Positions 20,542-34,600 of a DNA stretch of 64,000 bases are shown piece by piece. The translations under genes were made by a program, and so were the position numbers. The DNA lies in the NCBI GenBank assembly GCA_018398765.1, contig JAHBMJ010000288.1:53972-117971 (forward strand), written 5' to 3'. The DNA is from Chromera velia (lineage: Eukaryota; Sar; Chromeraceae). Under the pieces are notes generated by a model. That model saw nothing but the letters and a program-made list of their open reading frames with translations, was not told where the DNA came from and did no database searches. Every line of letters starts with the position of its first letter. Position 1 is the stretch's first letter.

Positions 20542-22103
20542 GAGCTGATCTAATCGTGATCAATCGAATGTCCTCGACAGACTGTTGAGACTCAGTCAAA
20601 GCTGTTCGGTATGACTTCATTGAATTTCATTGACGACTGCGCCTCTGTTTGACTTTAATAATAACAGGAAATCATACATAGAAAACCTAAGAAAAACATC
20701 GAAAAACTAGTCAAAAAAGAAGAAAACTTAGAAAAAAAAAGGAAAAAAAAGCTAGTTACGTCCCTCTTCAAGGGCTTCTTGTACTGAATAGTACTGACTC
20801 GGAATTGAAGCTAAAAACAAAACTTACATAACACATATTTTTAGTAAAAGATAAGCAGGGATAAACGGGATTAATTTTTTGAATTGTTGCCAGAAAGATT
20901 ATTTGAAATGTATCTTAGCTGTCAAACTCATACTACTCGGAAGCTTAAAGACGGTTTTCTTTTGACTCAAAGAAGAACACTTACGGGGTGCTGCGAGATC
21001 TTACACTGCGCCTTCTATTGTACTATAAGTAGCACCACAACTTGCAGGCATAAACATATTTTGGAGATCCACTACTGGACCACTAGTAGATACGAGTAGA
21101 TTGACATGAGTGAAGTGATAGTACTAATGATAATGATATGACGATTATGAAACAGGGGCCATATCAATAGCTCTCTGGAATCTGGATATCTATATGATAT
21201 CACCATGTACTAGATCATGCATGTAGATCTATTGAGGATTCCGAAACGAAGTATCAGACTAAAGTATAATAAGAAACAAAACACGGTTTCGAACACAGAT
21301 TGTTAAGTTTTGCCTTCACTCGTTTATTTTTCTTTTTTATTGATTAAAACAGATTAGATTTTTTTTTTTTTTTTGCAAAAGCATTTGACTTTCGGGTTTC
21401 TCTTCAGCTTGAACTATATGATGCTACATGACAATTTTATAACAATCAAGCTTAGGGATGTTAGAAGCTATGAGAACATACAATAAATTGAAATAAGTCC
21501 CTGAAAGTTAAACAGACATTCAATGGTCAGGAATTAGAACGCACGGAGCGGGCCATAGCGGGCATGAACCGCATAACGAGCAGGCCATTCCGACTCATTC
21601 AAGCCGGCCCGCCAAATGCGGTGATTGTATGTTAATGCATGACGCATGCTAATGCATGCAAGGCACGAATGCACAAAGTGTTGCACTGTTGCCATGTGTT
21701 GCAGTGTTGCACGGCGTTTGTATCGGTATGGTGTATCGGTGCATGCATGTATGGTGGCAACACATGCATGCAGAAGTCAATGCCACGCATGCAGGCATGC
21801 AGGCAGCATATATATATAGGTTCCTCAATACATATGTACGCAAGTGCACCATGCAAAAAGTCAGAGATGTGAAAAGGGAAGAGACACATTGTTGGAGATG
21901 ACCTTGTCAGACTGAGATCGTGCCCGTAACAGAGATGATGTATATATATAGGACACACGTGCATCTGCATGAAGACTGGAGACTCATCCAGGTATATAGT
22001 CGTGGCGTCTTCTCAAACAACAGTAGCATGTGGTATCATGTGCATACATGAAACTTGGCACGAAGATTGAGAGAGCTGTGGCTGGACAGGTGGTGAACCA
22101 GGC
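20542..22103. other. Intergenic, AT-rich then TGCATG-rich
   Basis: From 20640 to about 21540 the DNA is AT-rich with a T-run near 21360-21375 and no gene. From about 21630 to 21800 it holds many ATGCATG/GCATGCA words. It ends with the region upstream of the large gene's start codon at 22104. The 71-residue frame at 20884 has no recognisable features. Confidence 0.5.
21735..21795. promoter_or_regulatory. Cluster of TGCATGCA palindromes upstream of the large gene
   Basis: Two TGCATGCA 8-mers and further near-matches lie within 60 bases, about 300-370 bases upstream of the signal-peptide exon. In apicomplexans this palindrome is a known ApiAP2 binding site. The role here is inferred; the motif is common across this window, including at splice acceptors. 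Confidence 0.3.
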
Positions 22104-22590
22104 ATGAAAAGCATTGGCTGGTGCTTCCTTGCCGTGCTGGCATGCCAGTTCGACGCGTTGTTCTCTCTCTCCCAAAACGATGTCGGCAGGAGGCATGAGT
22201 TGCTGAGAGCTCGCAGGACCGCAAATAAGCCACCGGTGAGTGTGTGGCATGAGCGCAGCATGAACCGAAAGAACGCAAGTGACTTATACCCGAACAGGGC
22301 TTCGGTGTGGAGTGGCTCTCGTGCACAGGAACTGCACGCTTGTTTGCTTCCTTTCCGACTGTGACTCCCTATCTCTCTGATGAACTGTCTCGCAAGCCAG
22401 CCATGCATCAGATTGACTTGCCAACTGAATGACTCTCCTACTCATTGTCAGAAGGCTTGTATATATCGCTCCAATCGACTGCTTGAATGGCTGAGTGACT
22501 GTCTGACAGGCTGACAATCTGACTGAGTGACTGACTAAGTGACTGCCTGACCGGCTGACTGCCTGAGTGACTGACTGACTGACTGACTTA

Positions 22591-22660
<70 letters not shown>

Positions 22661-25600
22661 CTGTCTGTCTGTCTGTCTCTCTGACTGCTTGAGTGACGGA
22701 GAGACTGACTGGCTAAGCGACTGAGTGAGTGACCGACATACTTACAGACTGATAGTTTGTCCCCGAAGGGAACTCAGAAACTGGCTCGATTTGAATGCCC
22801 CGACGTTCTTTGTCTCTCTAATCCTTTGCCTCGTTGGTCACATACCAACCTGCATGCACGTACCCTATTTGACACTCTGCTTCTCCATCGGCCTGTCTGT
22901 AGGCAAGCCTGCTGTCTCGCTCGTCTTTTCTTGCAACGCTCTTTCCAACCGATTGATCTTTAAATTGACAGGCAGCCCTCTTCGGGTGTTTCCAAGAAAG
23001 TTCGTAATAATCGTTCTTTGGCTTTTCTGCCGGCCCGTTTGGTTTTGCACTTTCGTTTTTTTTCTCTCTATCCCTACACCCGTGCAGGGTCCGTTTGTCC
23101 AGGCGACTGCAAGTGCCGTAGCAGCAGCAGCAGAAGGAAATAACACGCCAAGAGAGGATGCAGCAACCGAGCAGAAGAAAGTTGCCGAAGTTGAAAGAAC
23201 ACCCAAACAGTCAAGAGGAGAGGAAGAGAATCCGTCGTCATTCCTGGACACAACACAAAGGGAGAAGGGGACAGAAGATGAACATGAGGAAGACCCCACA
23301 GACATGGAGGACCAAGGAGGAGAGGTGCATCTAGGAGAGGAAAGGGACGACCGCAGGGAAGAGGAAAGAGAAGAGGGCCCTCTCCAGTCCCAGAAACCCG
23401 CAAAGCCCGGCCAAGTCCCAGAGACACCCCGACCGGAGGCCTGGTCTTCTGACAAGAAGATGCTCGTCAACGGAAGAGACCTCCCCCCAGGATTCCACAT
23501 AGGAGCTGCCTACAAGGCGGCTTCAGGAGCCCCTGAGGAGGAGGAAGAGGAGGGGGACTACCGGAATATGTGGAAAGAAGCAATGAAGGCGACAGGGAGC
23601 GAGAAGGCCAGAGTCTGGATGTACGGCTGTCAGGTGGGTCGACAAAATGCGAATAGGCGGAAAGGAAGAAATCCCCCCGTAGTTGTGGTGCTTCTCTCTG
23701 GCTCGCCCTCTGCATCTCTCTCAGACAGACCCATCCGACGCGTGCATCGTTTCATATGCACGTCACTCAGCGTTCCTTGGGACTTTTGTCCGTATGTCTG
23801 TGTGCAGTGACTTACAGTGACCCAATCACTCAATGACCTATTGTCTGTCTGCAGATCTTCTGGGACATCTACGACGTCTTTGAGGACGCGCAGACGCACG
23901 CAGACGCCCTCGTGAGAGTGGCCGGAACCCCCGGAGCTGCAGATGAACTCTTTGACGTCACGTTTGAACCCGATAATCCACTGAGGTCAGGTCGCCTCGA
24001 AAGCAGGAAGACAGACGAAATGGCACAATTAAGGAATCGCACAGACGGAATGAATGCAGTTTCTGTGGAGACGATGACGTTGGGGGGCTCTCTTGAGCAT
24101 AGTCGTTGTTTCCCTCCAAGATCTACCGACAGGGAGGGTGGAGAGTGCAGAGGAGAGTGCAAAAGTGAAGCCATTCTGCAGCTCCACAGAGATGAAGAGA
24201 TGCCATTCTGATCTTTGAAAGGCATGTTTCTCCTTTTTGACTGTTATTCCCAAGTGTTTCTCTCTTTTCCAGTCTGTACCGTTGGTCAACCTACGCCTGC
24301 AGTGCTTCTAGGGAAGTTCTCAGCAGGCGGCCTGAATTCGTTGTCCGCCTTCTCAGGCACCTGCGCCATAGCTCCATGCAAACGTATTTGTGCATGCACA
24401 TGCATACAGGTTCTTCAAGAGAAGGTCTCAGCAGGCCCTCGACTCCCCTCCTGATCCCCTGAAGGTCAGACAGCCGCATGCTCTAATTTCATTCAAATCT
24501 GCGAGAGGATGGGGGAATTCGTGAGAGCATCAAATCTCTTCGAGCAAAGGAGCAACTACACACCAAAGCGTTCGAGAGATCCCATAGATTGACGCACGCA
24601 GATTGAAAAGAGGAATAGATTGACGCACGCAGATTGAAAAGAGGAATAGATTGACGCACGCAGATTGAAAAGAGGAATAGATTGACGCACGCAGATTAAA
24701 AAGAGGAATTCCATGCATAGTGCTGCATGCATGCTGCTCTAACAATGTCGTCCGGTGACTTCCTTCATGTGCACCCCTGCCTCTCCTCCTTCCTATGTCC
24801 TTAATTGCTTTGCTCGTTCTGTCCTTCTCCTTTCAGATTCACCTGCCGGTGATGAAGGACATCGTGGAGGTGGAGATGCAGGAGGAGCTCCCTCTGGTTG
24901 TGGGAACAATGAGGAAATATATGGCGGCCTCGAGGGTGAGCTTGTCTGGCGGCTTTGCCTTTCAGCTTGGTCTCCGGCCTCTTCTTCTGGACCCCTGTGC
25001 AGAACATTAATTTAATTGTGAACCTCTCAGATGCATTTGCAACCCTCTCTTTTGGGCCAGGCGGGGTCTCGAGTTAATTTTCATTCAAAGCCTTTCCTTC
25101 TTTCTGTCTTTCTTCCTGAGGATATGATCAACGTGTATGAAAAGGAAAGAATCCATTTATCCTCCCTGATCCCCCTCGACGTACAGGTTTTGAGTGACCG
25201 TCTGCCCCTGACGACAGACGTGGACGAATCCTGGGAGGACCCCATTCAACAGTTCGCATCCAACCAGGAACAGTACAGCAAGAGGGTGGACGAAATGGCA
25301 TCCCTCTCGTTGCAACAGAAAAAAATGATCGGCAAAAGAATGCACGGACGGTTCCTTCAAGTCAGTCTGATCTGATCAGTCGACAGTCCGTCAGGCGAAC
25401 GCCCGAAGCAACAGTCATGCAACCAATGTTCTCGCACCGGTATCGATAGAAACATTTCTTTCTTTGCAGCTCCTTGGTCGGATGCACTTGTACCCTCTGT
25501 TGATGCTCGAGGGTGTCCGTCCGTCTTCAATTGCTGCCTTCCTGCTTGTCTCACTGCGTTTCCTTGTGCGAGCGTCATCTCTCTGCAGGTCCTGTGCCAC

Positions 25601-28600
25601 CTGTCCTCCACTGGCTCCTCTCCCGGTCTCGAACAGGATCTGGAGGACTGGTTCTTCATGGCTGCGGCCTTTGACGTCCGTTTGCTTGCTTTTTTGTTTT
25701 TGATTTCTTTCATGTACTTATGAAATGTAATTAAGGAAGTGCAGTTTGAATGTTTCTCTTTCGTTGCATGTGCGGGTTGTTTCGTTAATTTCGTGCCTGG
25801 GCAGCTGCATGGAAAGAAGATTGAGGCGACCCCCATGGCCCTGCAGAGGGAGAGAGTCGACCCCCCCCGCTCTTTTGATGATGTCTTCATGCCAACTGTT
25901 GCATTCACCAATCGTTTATTTCTTTCCTCTTCGTTGAGTTCTAATGCATCTCTGTGTCAAAAGGACTCTCTTCCTTGTTTGGACCATCTGCACTGCAGCA
26001 CAAATCCTTCGCAGACATCTGCCTAGAGATGAATGCAAAGACCAAGAGCAGCCCGGACATCCAGGCCATCACAGAAGACCCTGAGGTCCGAATTGATCAG
26101 CTCAGTGAGGTGGCAACGGAAAGAGCCCGGACAGTGGGCGCCCTCTTCTGGTCAGTCGGGTCGTCTCTGTGCGTGCGTCAGAAGAAAAAGGCACACCATT
26201 CAGGCCTGACGGTGGAAGCCCTGCGGTTTCCAATGGGCTCTGTGGAAGCTTCCATTCGACTGCAGGGATCCGGTTGAGATTCCAAGCTGATAGGTAGTCT
26301 GTTTGTGCATCGTTGAGAAGATTTGTGTGTTTGCAGATCCATTGGGCACTACTCTTCTTTCTGCCCTTCTTGTGACTCATTATTCATTTCTTTCTTTAGT
26401 ACCTTGCCGTTGGACGTCATGATCAGCTTTGATCTTCTCTCCCCTTCTCTTCTCTTCTCTTTACATGGCAGGTAGACCAGTTGGCTGTTTATGTCTGTAT
26501 GGGCAATGATGCGCTTGCTTCTCCTTCTTCACTCCTGCAGGTACCACGGGATCCTCCAGAACGTTTCGATCAAAAAAGAGGAGGCAGATGCGGAAGATGA
26601 TGACGAGACTCCAACACGTGATGAGGCTGTGGGCCCTCTGTCTGTGGAGAAGGCATACGTCTATGTGGGTCTGTCTGTCTGTCTGGATCGGTTCTGCTCA
26701 CTCTATGATTTTCTGTATCCTTTTGCCGCTGTTCCGAAAACAAAACTGCCAATGTATGCTTCTTCAATCTAATCGTCCAGACTTGATCGATGGATTGATG
26801 CTTCCCTTTTTGTTTCTTTCTTTCTTGTGAGCAAGTTGGCGTCCGGCCTCCTCCTCTGTCTTCTTCTGTGAGGATGTCTCTGGGGTCCGGCGGACCCACT
26901 CATTCAAATTGACTCTAAAGAGGCGTGAAGCTCTTTTTGATAGTCGATTCTGAAGTCAGGATTCCTTTCGTTCTGTGTGTGTGTGTGTGTGTGTCTGTAG
27001 ATCCGGAGGAAGGAAGCAGAGCTCCCCTATTCGAAGCGCGTCTTTCGGCTCCTCTTCCTTAGCCATCTGCTGAGGGAGTCCAAAAAGGAGAAGAAAAAGG
27101 GCACAGGTGTGTGGCCGGGATGGCTGACGGGAGAGATCAAAGAGGCCCACCGACTTTTGATGACACAGATGGGCGCAGAGACCTGCAACGTTGAGAAGAG
27201 CGAGAGCACACAGAGAAATCTCGAAAAGGTCGGTTTGTTAGCCAGAGACACCTCTTGGCCGTTGTTTGTTTCTTTCCTTTTCCATTGGAAGAGACTGCCA
27301 CGGGACAACCACACAGTTATCGTACCATGATGGCACATCCATCCAGACCCTCTATTTTTATTTCGTTTCCCACAACGGTGCAGGTCGTTGACGCACTGAA
27401 CGCGAACATAGGGGACCAATTCGCTGCCCTGGAATCCATAGAGAACCCCCAAGAGGCGCAGGATCTCGAGGCTTGGTCAGTCAGTTGATGAGAGAGAAGG
27501 TTGACTGGGAGGATTGGCACAAAAATACTTCTCTCCTAGGCTCGATGGAAGTATTTTTTGGGGCCTTTGGGAGATCAGCTCTATGCAGGGTGAATAAGTT
27601 GAAGCAGTCAATGGCCCGCCTCCTTGTCTGCTAGAACATTTGTCAGTGAGAACGTGCATGACTTGGTCGGTATTTCTGAAGCTGAGAACTGAAGAGGCTG
27701 AACGAAATTCCAATTAGATCAACGAAGAATTGAAGAGAAAGGACAAACGAGAAATTAATCGAACTGTTACAGCTTTCCTGCCCTGCATCGAGGACACTCT
27801 CTGCCCAGGCAAACTTGATTGTTTGGGGGGAACAACGATGGACGACCCGACTGCATCTGTGTGTTGCATGTGTTCATGCATGTATGCATGCAGGTATGTC
27901 CAGTGGATGCAGATCCCCAAAGACACAGTAGACAACTTGAGCCTCGGCAAAGCAGTAGTGAAAGGAGAGTCAGCAGAAGCGGAGGAAGAAGAGGAGAGGG
28001 GACCTGAGGACTGGGTGGACGTTCTCGGAAAGATCAAACGTTCGTGTGTCCTTGAGATGTTGGCCTCCTCTGCAGAGAATCCCGAGGACATGGAGGAGCT
28101 CCAGAACCAGGACACAGACAAAGTCAGCCAGTCAGGCCTGAGGGAGCTCTTCTTTCCAGGGAGTCCTGTGGGAGATCTGGAACATTGGCACAAGGTCTAC
28201 TACGACCAGCTGAACAAAATCCCCACAGAGGCCAAGACAGAAGTCCAGTACCAGCAGACCTTCCTCAGACTCATCACTGACTGCGAGGCCGCCCCTCACG
28301 ACCCCATCTGTCGGGTCCTCATGGGAGCAACAAGGTACATACGTCATTCAGGCAATCAAATTGGTTTGTGTATGCGTGTTGCGGCTGTGTGGTGAACATC
28401 CTTTCTGCTATGCTTCCCGGGAAGGTTTTGTGCGAGGCTTGCATTGCAGATGTGTCCATACACCGATTTTTTGCAAGAAACCCATTGAAGCCATACATAC
28501 CCCGCCACCATGTTTGTGTTTTCGAATTTTCTGCATGCAGGTGTGCACGTGAGAAGCTGCTTGGGCGTGAGGCCCTCGGCAGGCCCTGTCACTTGGAGGC

Positions 28601-31600
28601 AATCGGACGTGCCCTCTCGGGGGGTCTCAGGGAGGCCCAGCTTGTTCTGATTGAGACAGACAGACTGGCGTGTCTGGAGGGAGGCCAGCATCTGATGGGG
28701 ACGACCCCTGTGACTCCTCAAGAACACCTGCCCGTCAAAGAGAAAGTTCTGAGGGACGCACAGGAGCACTCGCTACTTGACCGGCTGATGTTTCTGAGGA
28801 TGAACAATCTGGACAAACACGGGGGTCAGTCTGTTGGGCATTGATCATTCCGGCACGTACGTACATGCGCAGATTGATTCAGTCGCTGCTTACAGTTTCT
28901 TCAGATCGTCCTGTGGGTCACCTTCCTTTTTGCCCTGCCGAGAGAGTTCTGTCTTCCCTTTTTGTCCCTGCATGCCTCCTCATGCATGTAGGGTAATTCT
29001 GTTCATTGTCTTATTGTGTCCATGCAGCCATGAGCCTCCCTGACACCGGGCAGAACAGTCTCGAGGAACCACTCGCCCTCTCCTTCGTTGACACGGGAGA
29101 GCACGCACTCGACCTACTCGCACACGGATGGCTCTTCGCACCCACAATGGCATTTCGGTGCATACGTATGTGCATGGCAGGATAGTTTCGATAGCATTTT
29201 CATCTCACACGCGCCCCCTTGGTTTTCGAAACATTTGATGGGCAATGAAACTGTGCTGCAGTTTGTTTTGCGAGCGATAAGGGTCATTCACCTCCGCTTT
29301 CTTCAAGAATTAATTCAGCTATTCGCTCCGTTTATCCGACGAGACAAAAATGTGAGGGGAAGGGGACGCACCGGGGCTGGACTCGAATGAAGCCCGCACT
29401 CAGATTTATTTTGTTGTTTAATCTTTTGCTATTCGTTTGTTTCCTGAATGACAGTATGCGAACAATTGATTGTATCGTTGCAGATCTGTCCGCGAACAAC
29501 TGGCGAAAGGCTCTGGCCTTTGTCCGCCCTCCAATCTGGTCGACACCTTCTACCACTGCCTCAGCAGTCTACCCTGGTTTCGTCTCGCTCAGACCGACAA
29601 CTGGAAGAATTGCATGCGAGACGGGTCCGTGCGTGGGTCGTCGGTAGATTGTTTTTTGTGTTTTTTGTTCAACCTGCAGACAAGGGGGTGAGCAGAGCGC
29701 AGCGCAGACAGCCGCAAAGGCCGGGAGGGCCGCACGATCGAATGAATGAATCGATGAGTCGGAAGAGGCAGCCAGGGAGAGAGAGGAATTAAGGAAGCAC
29801 ATCCAGCTTGCTGCAAAGAGATGCAGCTGTAGGACCGTGTTTGCTTTCTTGTCCCTCCATTACATGTTCTTTTTGGATCGGAGAAAGATTGCACTCTACG
29901 AACTCTTTCTGGCGCTTTCTCTTGCTTCCACTAAATCGTTGCTCTCTGTATGCTGCATGCAGCATCCAGTGTCTGGAAGAGTACGGCTTTCTGAACGACC
30001 ATCTCTTCCCTGACCACGGGAACACAGCGGAGATAGAAGACTCGTCAGTCGGTCGGACCCGAAGAAAAGGAGTCCGATAGGGAAACAGGAAGGCAGAAGG
30101 AGTGAGAAAGAGAGACAGTTTCCAAAGTTAGCTAAAGTCCCATTGACGGACAAGGAAGAAGAAGGCAGATAGGAATGATGCAAGGCAAAAGTGTAGGAGT
30201 TCACAATCAAAAAGCAGCTAGACACACGAACTGCATGATGCAGCTGGATCACTGGATCAATTTTCGTCTCTTTCGATTAAGCTGCGATACCAAAACGCAG
30301 ACTGCGCGCGTTGTTCACAGATTTTGTTGCAAGAGAAGGAGAGGCAGCCCGATCTATTCTGCATCTGATCGCGTGTTGTGCTCATGAATCCGGTGCAGGT
30401 CGTCCGTGCTGAGTTTCACAAACCTGCTGATTTCCTGTGAGAACAAGGACGGAACCGACAGAGAGCACTACGCTACCGAGAACCCCTCAATGATTGCAAT
30501 CATCCACCGAACAGTCAGCCAAACATGCAGGCGCTCAGTCTTTCCACCTTCCGGTTTCTCAGACATCGACTTGGCCCACAAGGAAGTGACTGTGTGGCTG
30601 CTTTTCTTTCGGCCAATCGTTGCGGAACTTTGCTGTTTAGCTACTCCAGCTACCGATCTGATTCTGTATGCTTGGTGTGGGCATCTGTCTGTCTGTCTGC
30701 AGTTCTCTCTCTACGGGCTTCCCCCTCTGGAGATGAGTGCCGAGGAGAGGCAGGAAGACTCTGGGGTGAGTTGAGTGAGTGAGGCCTTGGTGAGTGAGGG
30801 GAAGAGTCGGGAGACAGGGGACAGAATAGCAAAGCGGGGCTGACGAGTCTTGTGTCTGCAGCGTGCGCTTCTACGTCAGAACAACTGCAACAACGTGCGC
30901 CCAACATGCGCTCAGAAAAGCGTGCTTCCCTTCCCAAGCCTTTTTCTTCTGTTTACTGTTGCTCGAGAGAGAGCGACCCAACTGCAGGCCTGCTCTTGAT
31001 TTTCTCTAAACACCCGCATTCTCTCTTTCTTGTTTCTCTAAACATCCACTGCATCCGTTTTGTTGTTTCTCTTCCTCTTAATTGATTCCCTCTTAATGGA
31101 CTCCCATTCGATGACGACGTTCGTTGCAGGACTTCCCTGCGTACTACACAGACGAGGCTCTGATCTGCCACCTAGTGAAGCTCCACGACCTTGCAACTCA
31201 GGATCAGAGGCTAGGGGTGAAAGAGGAAGACCAAAAGAAGACGGCGTTCTCGGGAGAGGAAAAGAAGGGAAAGACCAAACGATTCGTCAGGTAGGTGATT
31301 TATCCTCATATACTGATTTCCTGTAACAAATCGTAGGTCTTTACAGGACTTTTGTGTGTCTATGACGACGCTGTACGTCCATGGAGAGTCTGCTGTGAGC
31401 TAGGATTTCAGATCGAGAAAGGAAGGAAGGAATCTGGAGAGTCCCTGCCTCGATCGTTCCTGTCGGCCGGTGAGTGTCCAACGAATGGTACCTTGGTGGG
31501 CAGCTTTTTTATCTTTCATTGCTAGGATAGACAGGCGCATTTTGCAGCAAGACTTCTTTGGACTGAACATTTCGGAATTCCCTCCCGGCCATGCATTCAT

Positions 31601-34600
31601 GACCTACCCGAATGCATGCATGCAGGTGGACAGAGAAGGACTCAGAGGATGCAGAGGAAGTCTGGAGGAGCATGAAGGGGGTCGGGGCAACTGATTTCCC
31701 AGGTAGGTAGGTCAGTCGCTTCGTTGGTTTTTCTTTTTTTCCTTCGCTCTCTCTAACGTCCAGTTGCTATTTGGTGCCTCTCTTCAACCATCCATGCAGC
31801 TTCGTGTGTTGCATCATGTGGTATTGTGCAAAAGCGAGAACCATGCATCAGTCTTCCTTCTGTTCTTTGGTCTGGCGACTGTTTTTTGTGTCACGGTATG
31901 TCGAAGCAATCGATGTGAAAAGCTGAAAGGTTAAAAGATCGTTTTACTCTCATTGTTCAATTGTCGGGCATCGTGTGTAGCTCTCCTGTTCTCTCCTCCT
32001 CGTGCAGCAAAAGGGGAGTGGGTGAAGGATATGCGAATGCGGCAGATGCTCCAGATGGGAGAGAGGCTCTCTCAACTTCTGAGGAAATTATTCTCGAGCC
32101 CTTCCTTTACTTACAAGTAAGTCTTTTTCGTGCGTGTTGTCTTTCTCTCTATTCGCTCTTATTCTCTTGCATCCTGCATAAAGCAGTCAGGCAAACTGAG
32201 CACAACAGCAGCAAAACCTTCCGTTTGGATCTTTGGAAAGGCACTGAAAGAGTCCACGAGAACAATGCAGGCATACAACGGATCCATCCCCCCACCGTGC
32301 ATGAACAGCAGCTTCTGGATCCGTACGTCAACAGAATCCATTGCAAGGTCAATTCAGCAGATCCATGCAGCTCCTTCCCATGAAACCGGCTTCTCAGTTC
32401 CCTTCCCTCCTAGCTTCTTCTCTTTTTCTATCCTGAGACTTCTGTTTGATTGCAGATTTGACCCCCAAACCCTCCAATTTGAGCGTCTGCCCCATTTTAT
32501 CCAAATCAGAAAGACAGGAGAGAGGAGGGATCCGACGGCCGTTTTGGCGCGGATCCAGGCAGCTCTTTCGGGTCAGTCAGTCAGTCAGTCAGTGGGGGGC
32601 AATTGATCGTTGTATGATTGAGCGAGGTTCGTCCGTTTGATGCCTTACTGGGGTTACACTTTGAATTGAATAAGAGAATTTGGATCGTGTCTAGATCAAT
32701 CTTGTGTCAAACACGTGTTGCTGGCACAGTCACACTCACAACTGTCCGCCTAGACAGCTTACTGTAAGGGAACAGGATTTCAACCCCGCCATCGACTCAT
32801 GTCCAGCCTCATCAACCAGACGAATTGCGTACACTCTCCACGTGGCACGGCTTGCCGCAATACTGACACAGGCAGGACACATATCCTCTCTGAGAGTTTC
32901 TCTGCCCAAAGACCAACCTTCGCTCTCTATGAGTATTTGACCCTTGCAGAGAAAGAGACCCGCACTGGAGGCGGGGAAGAGGGAGAAAGGGAAAGAGAGA
33001 CCGACGAGTCTGCGGGGATCGACGACGCAGACGCAGAGGCTCGACAGGGCTCCATGACACCTCCCGCTCTCTGGTCTGACCTCGGAGACCCCCCACCGGA
33101 CCCCAAAGCTTCCGTCGGGGGTGCGGGTTCCTTTCTCATGGGCGGGGAGACCTCAACTCTGCAGGTCGGTCAACCTTTCCTTTCTCAAATAGACATTGAT
33201 TGCTTCCACGGAGGAGCATGCACAGATGGTGGAAAACGAAGATATCTCATATGATATGAGAACAGAAATCATAGTCAGCCCATCTTTTGAGAGCACAAAC
33301 GAGTCGAAGGCTGTATGGGTTTTGTGAGCTAGACGTTCAGAGCTGCATATGAAAAACGAGTGATGTTGTCGAGCCGTATCTGCACGGATGGGGCTATTTC
33401 TTGATCCGCGTGGGCAGATCGAGGATTCCGATCAACTCAGCTCAATTGCGAAGAGAAACAGTCACCCAGAAAAAGGAAAGGAGAGGATGGAGGAAAGAGA
33501 AAGGACCTACACCAAGGAGAAGAAGAAAACGCACTTACACTTTCCGAATACATTTGGACCTTGTTCCAAAACTAGTCCTGAATCCACCAAAAACTGACAA
33601 AGGCATTCTTTTTCTTTCGTTCTATACCTCACAGGTTCATGAACAGCGACCAGCGGCAGAGAGACAGTCTCAGCACCCAAACACCCCTTCCGAGAGGCTC
33701 CCAACAGACCCATTGGAAGAGACTGTGGAGAGCCACGGGAGGGAGAGAGAAGATAAATTATCTGAGCGACAAACGGGGAGAAAGGAAGAAGACACTGCGA
33801 GAGAGTCTACCAAGGAACCGATTGGGACAGATTCCCATATCGTCCAGCCTTTTGTGGGCTCGTCATTCTTAGAAAGAGTCCTACAGAAGATGTCACAAAC
33901 CGATAAAGAAAGTATGAGAGGAAAGAAAGGTCAGTGCAGTAACGCAAAATGCAGCAAAGACAAAAGACCGCCCTCGTCTGTACCCTTCATCACCGGTCGA
34001 CGCACAGTTGCTGGCAAGGCTGTTTGGAATAGCTTCCCTATCTATGAGTTCTTCTGTTTCTGAGTTCTTGGTGACACACAAACGACGCTCCTGATCTCTT
34101 CATCGATCGAAAGACGAGTGCGCCTTACGCGACCACAAACTCTTCACCTCCAAAAGCTGCTATCTCTCCCTTCTTTTCCTTTTGACATAAGCAGATTCGG
34201 AGGGACAGTCTGGGGCCTCCCCCCCTTCTAACGGCCTCTTTGCCTACTTGAGTGAGAGACAAAACCTCGCGATGGAGTCTGTCCTTTCAGGGTAAATGGG
34301 TAGGCAAGCAAGCAGCCAGGCACCGTATGCAGATTCACATAAAAGAAACTATCAAATTGCAGCAAGTTTGCATATGTATATGGACGCAAAGAGCAAGGTG
34401 TGGAAAGGTCTGATTTGCTTGAACCACGCATGGGCCGCGTCGATCCTTCTCTTTTGAAGATTCGCAAAGAATGCATCGATCCTTCTCTTTTGAAGATTCG
34501 CAAAGAATGCATCGATCCTTCTCTTTTGAAGATTCGCAAAGAATGCATCGATCCTTCTCTTTTGAAGATTCGCAAAGAATGCATCGATCCTTCTCTTTTG

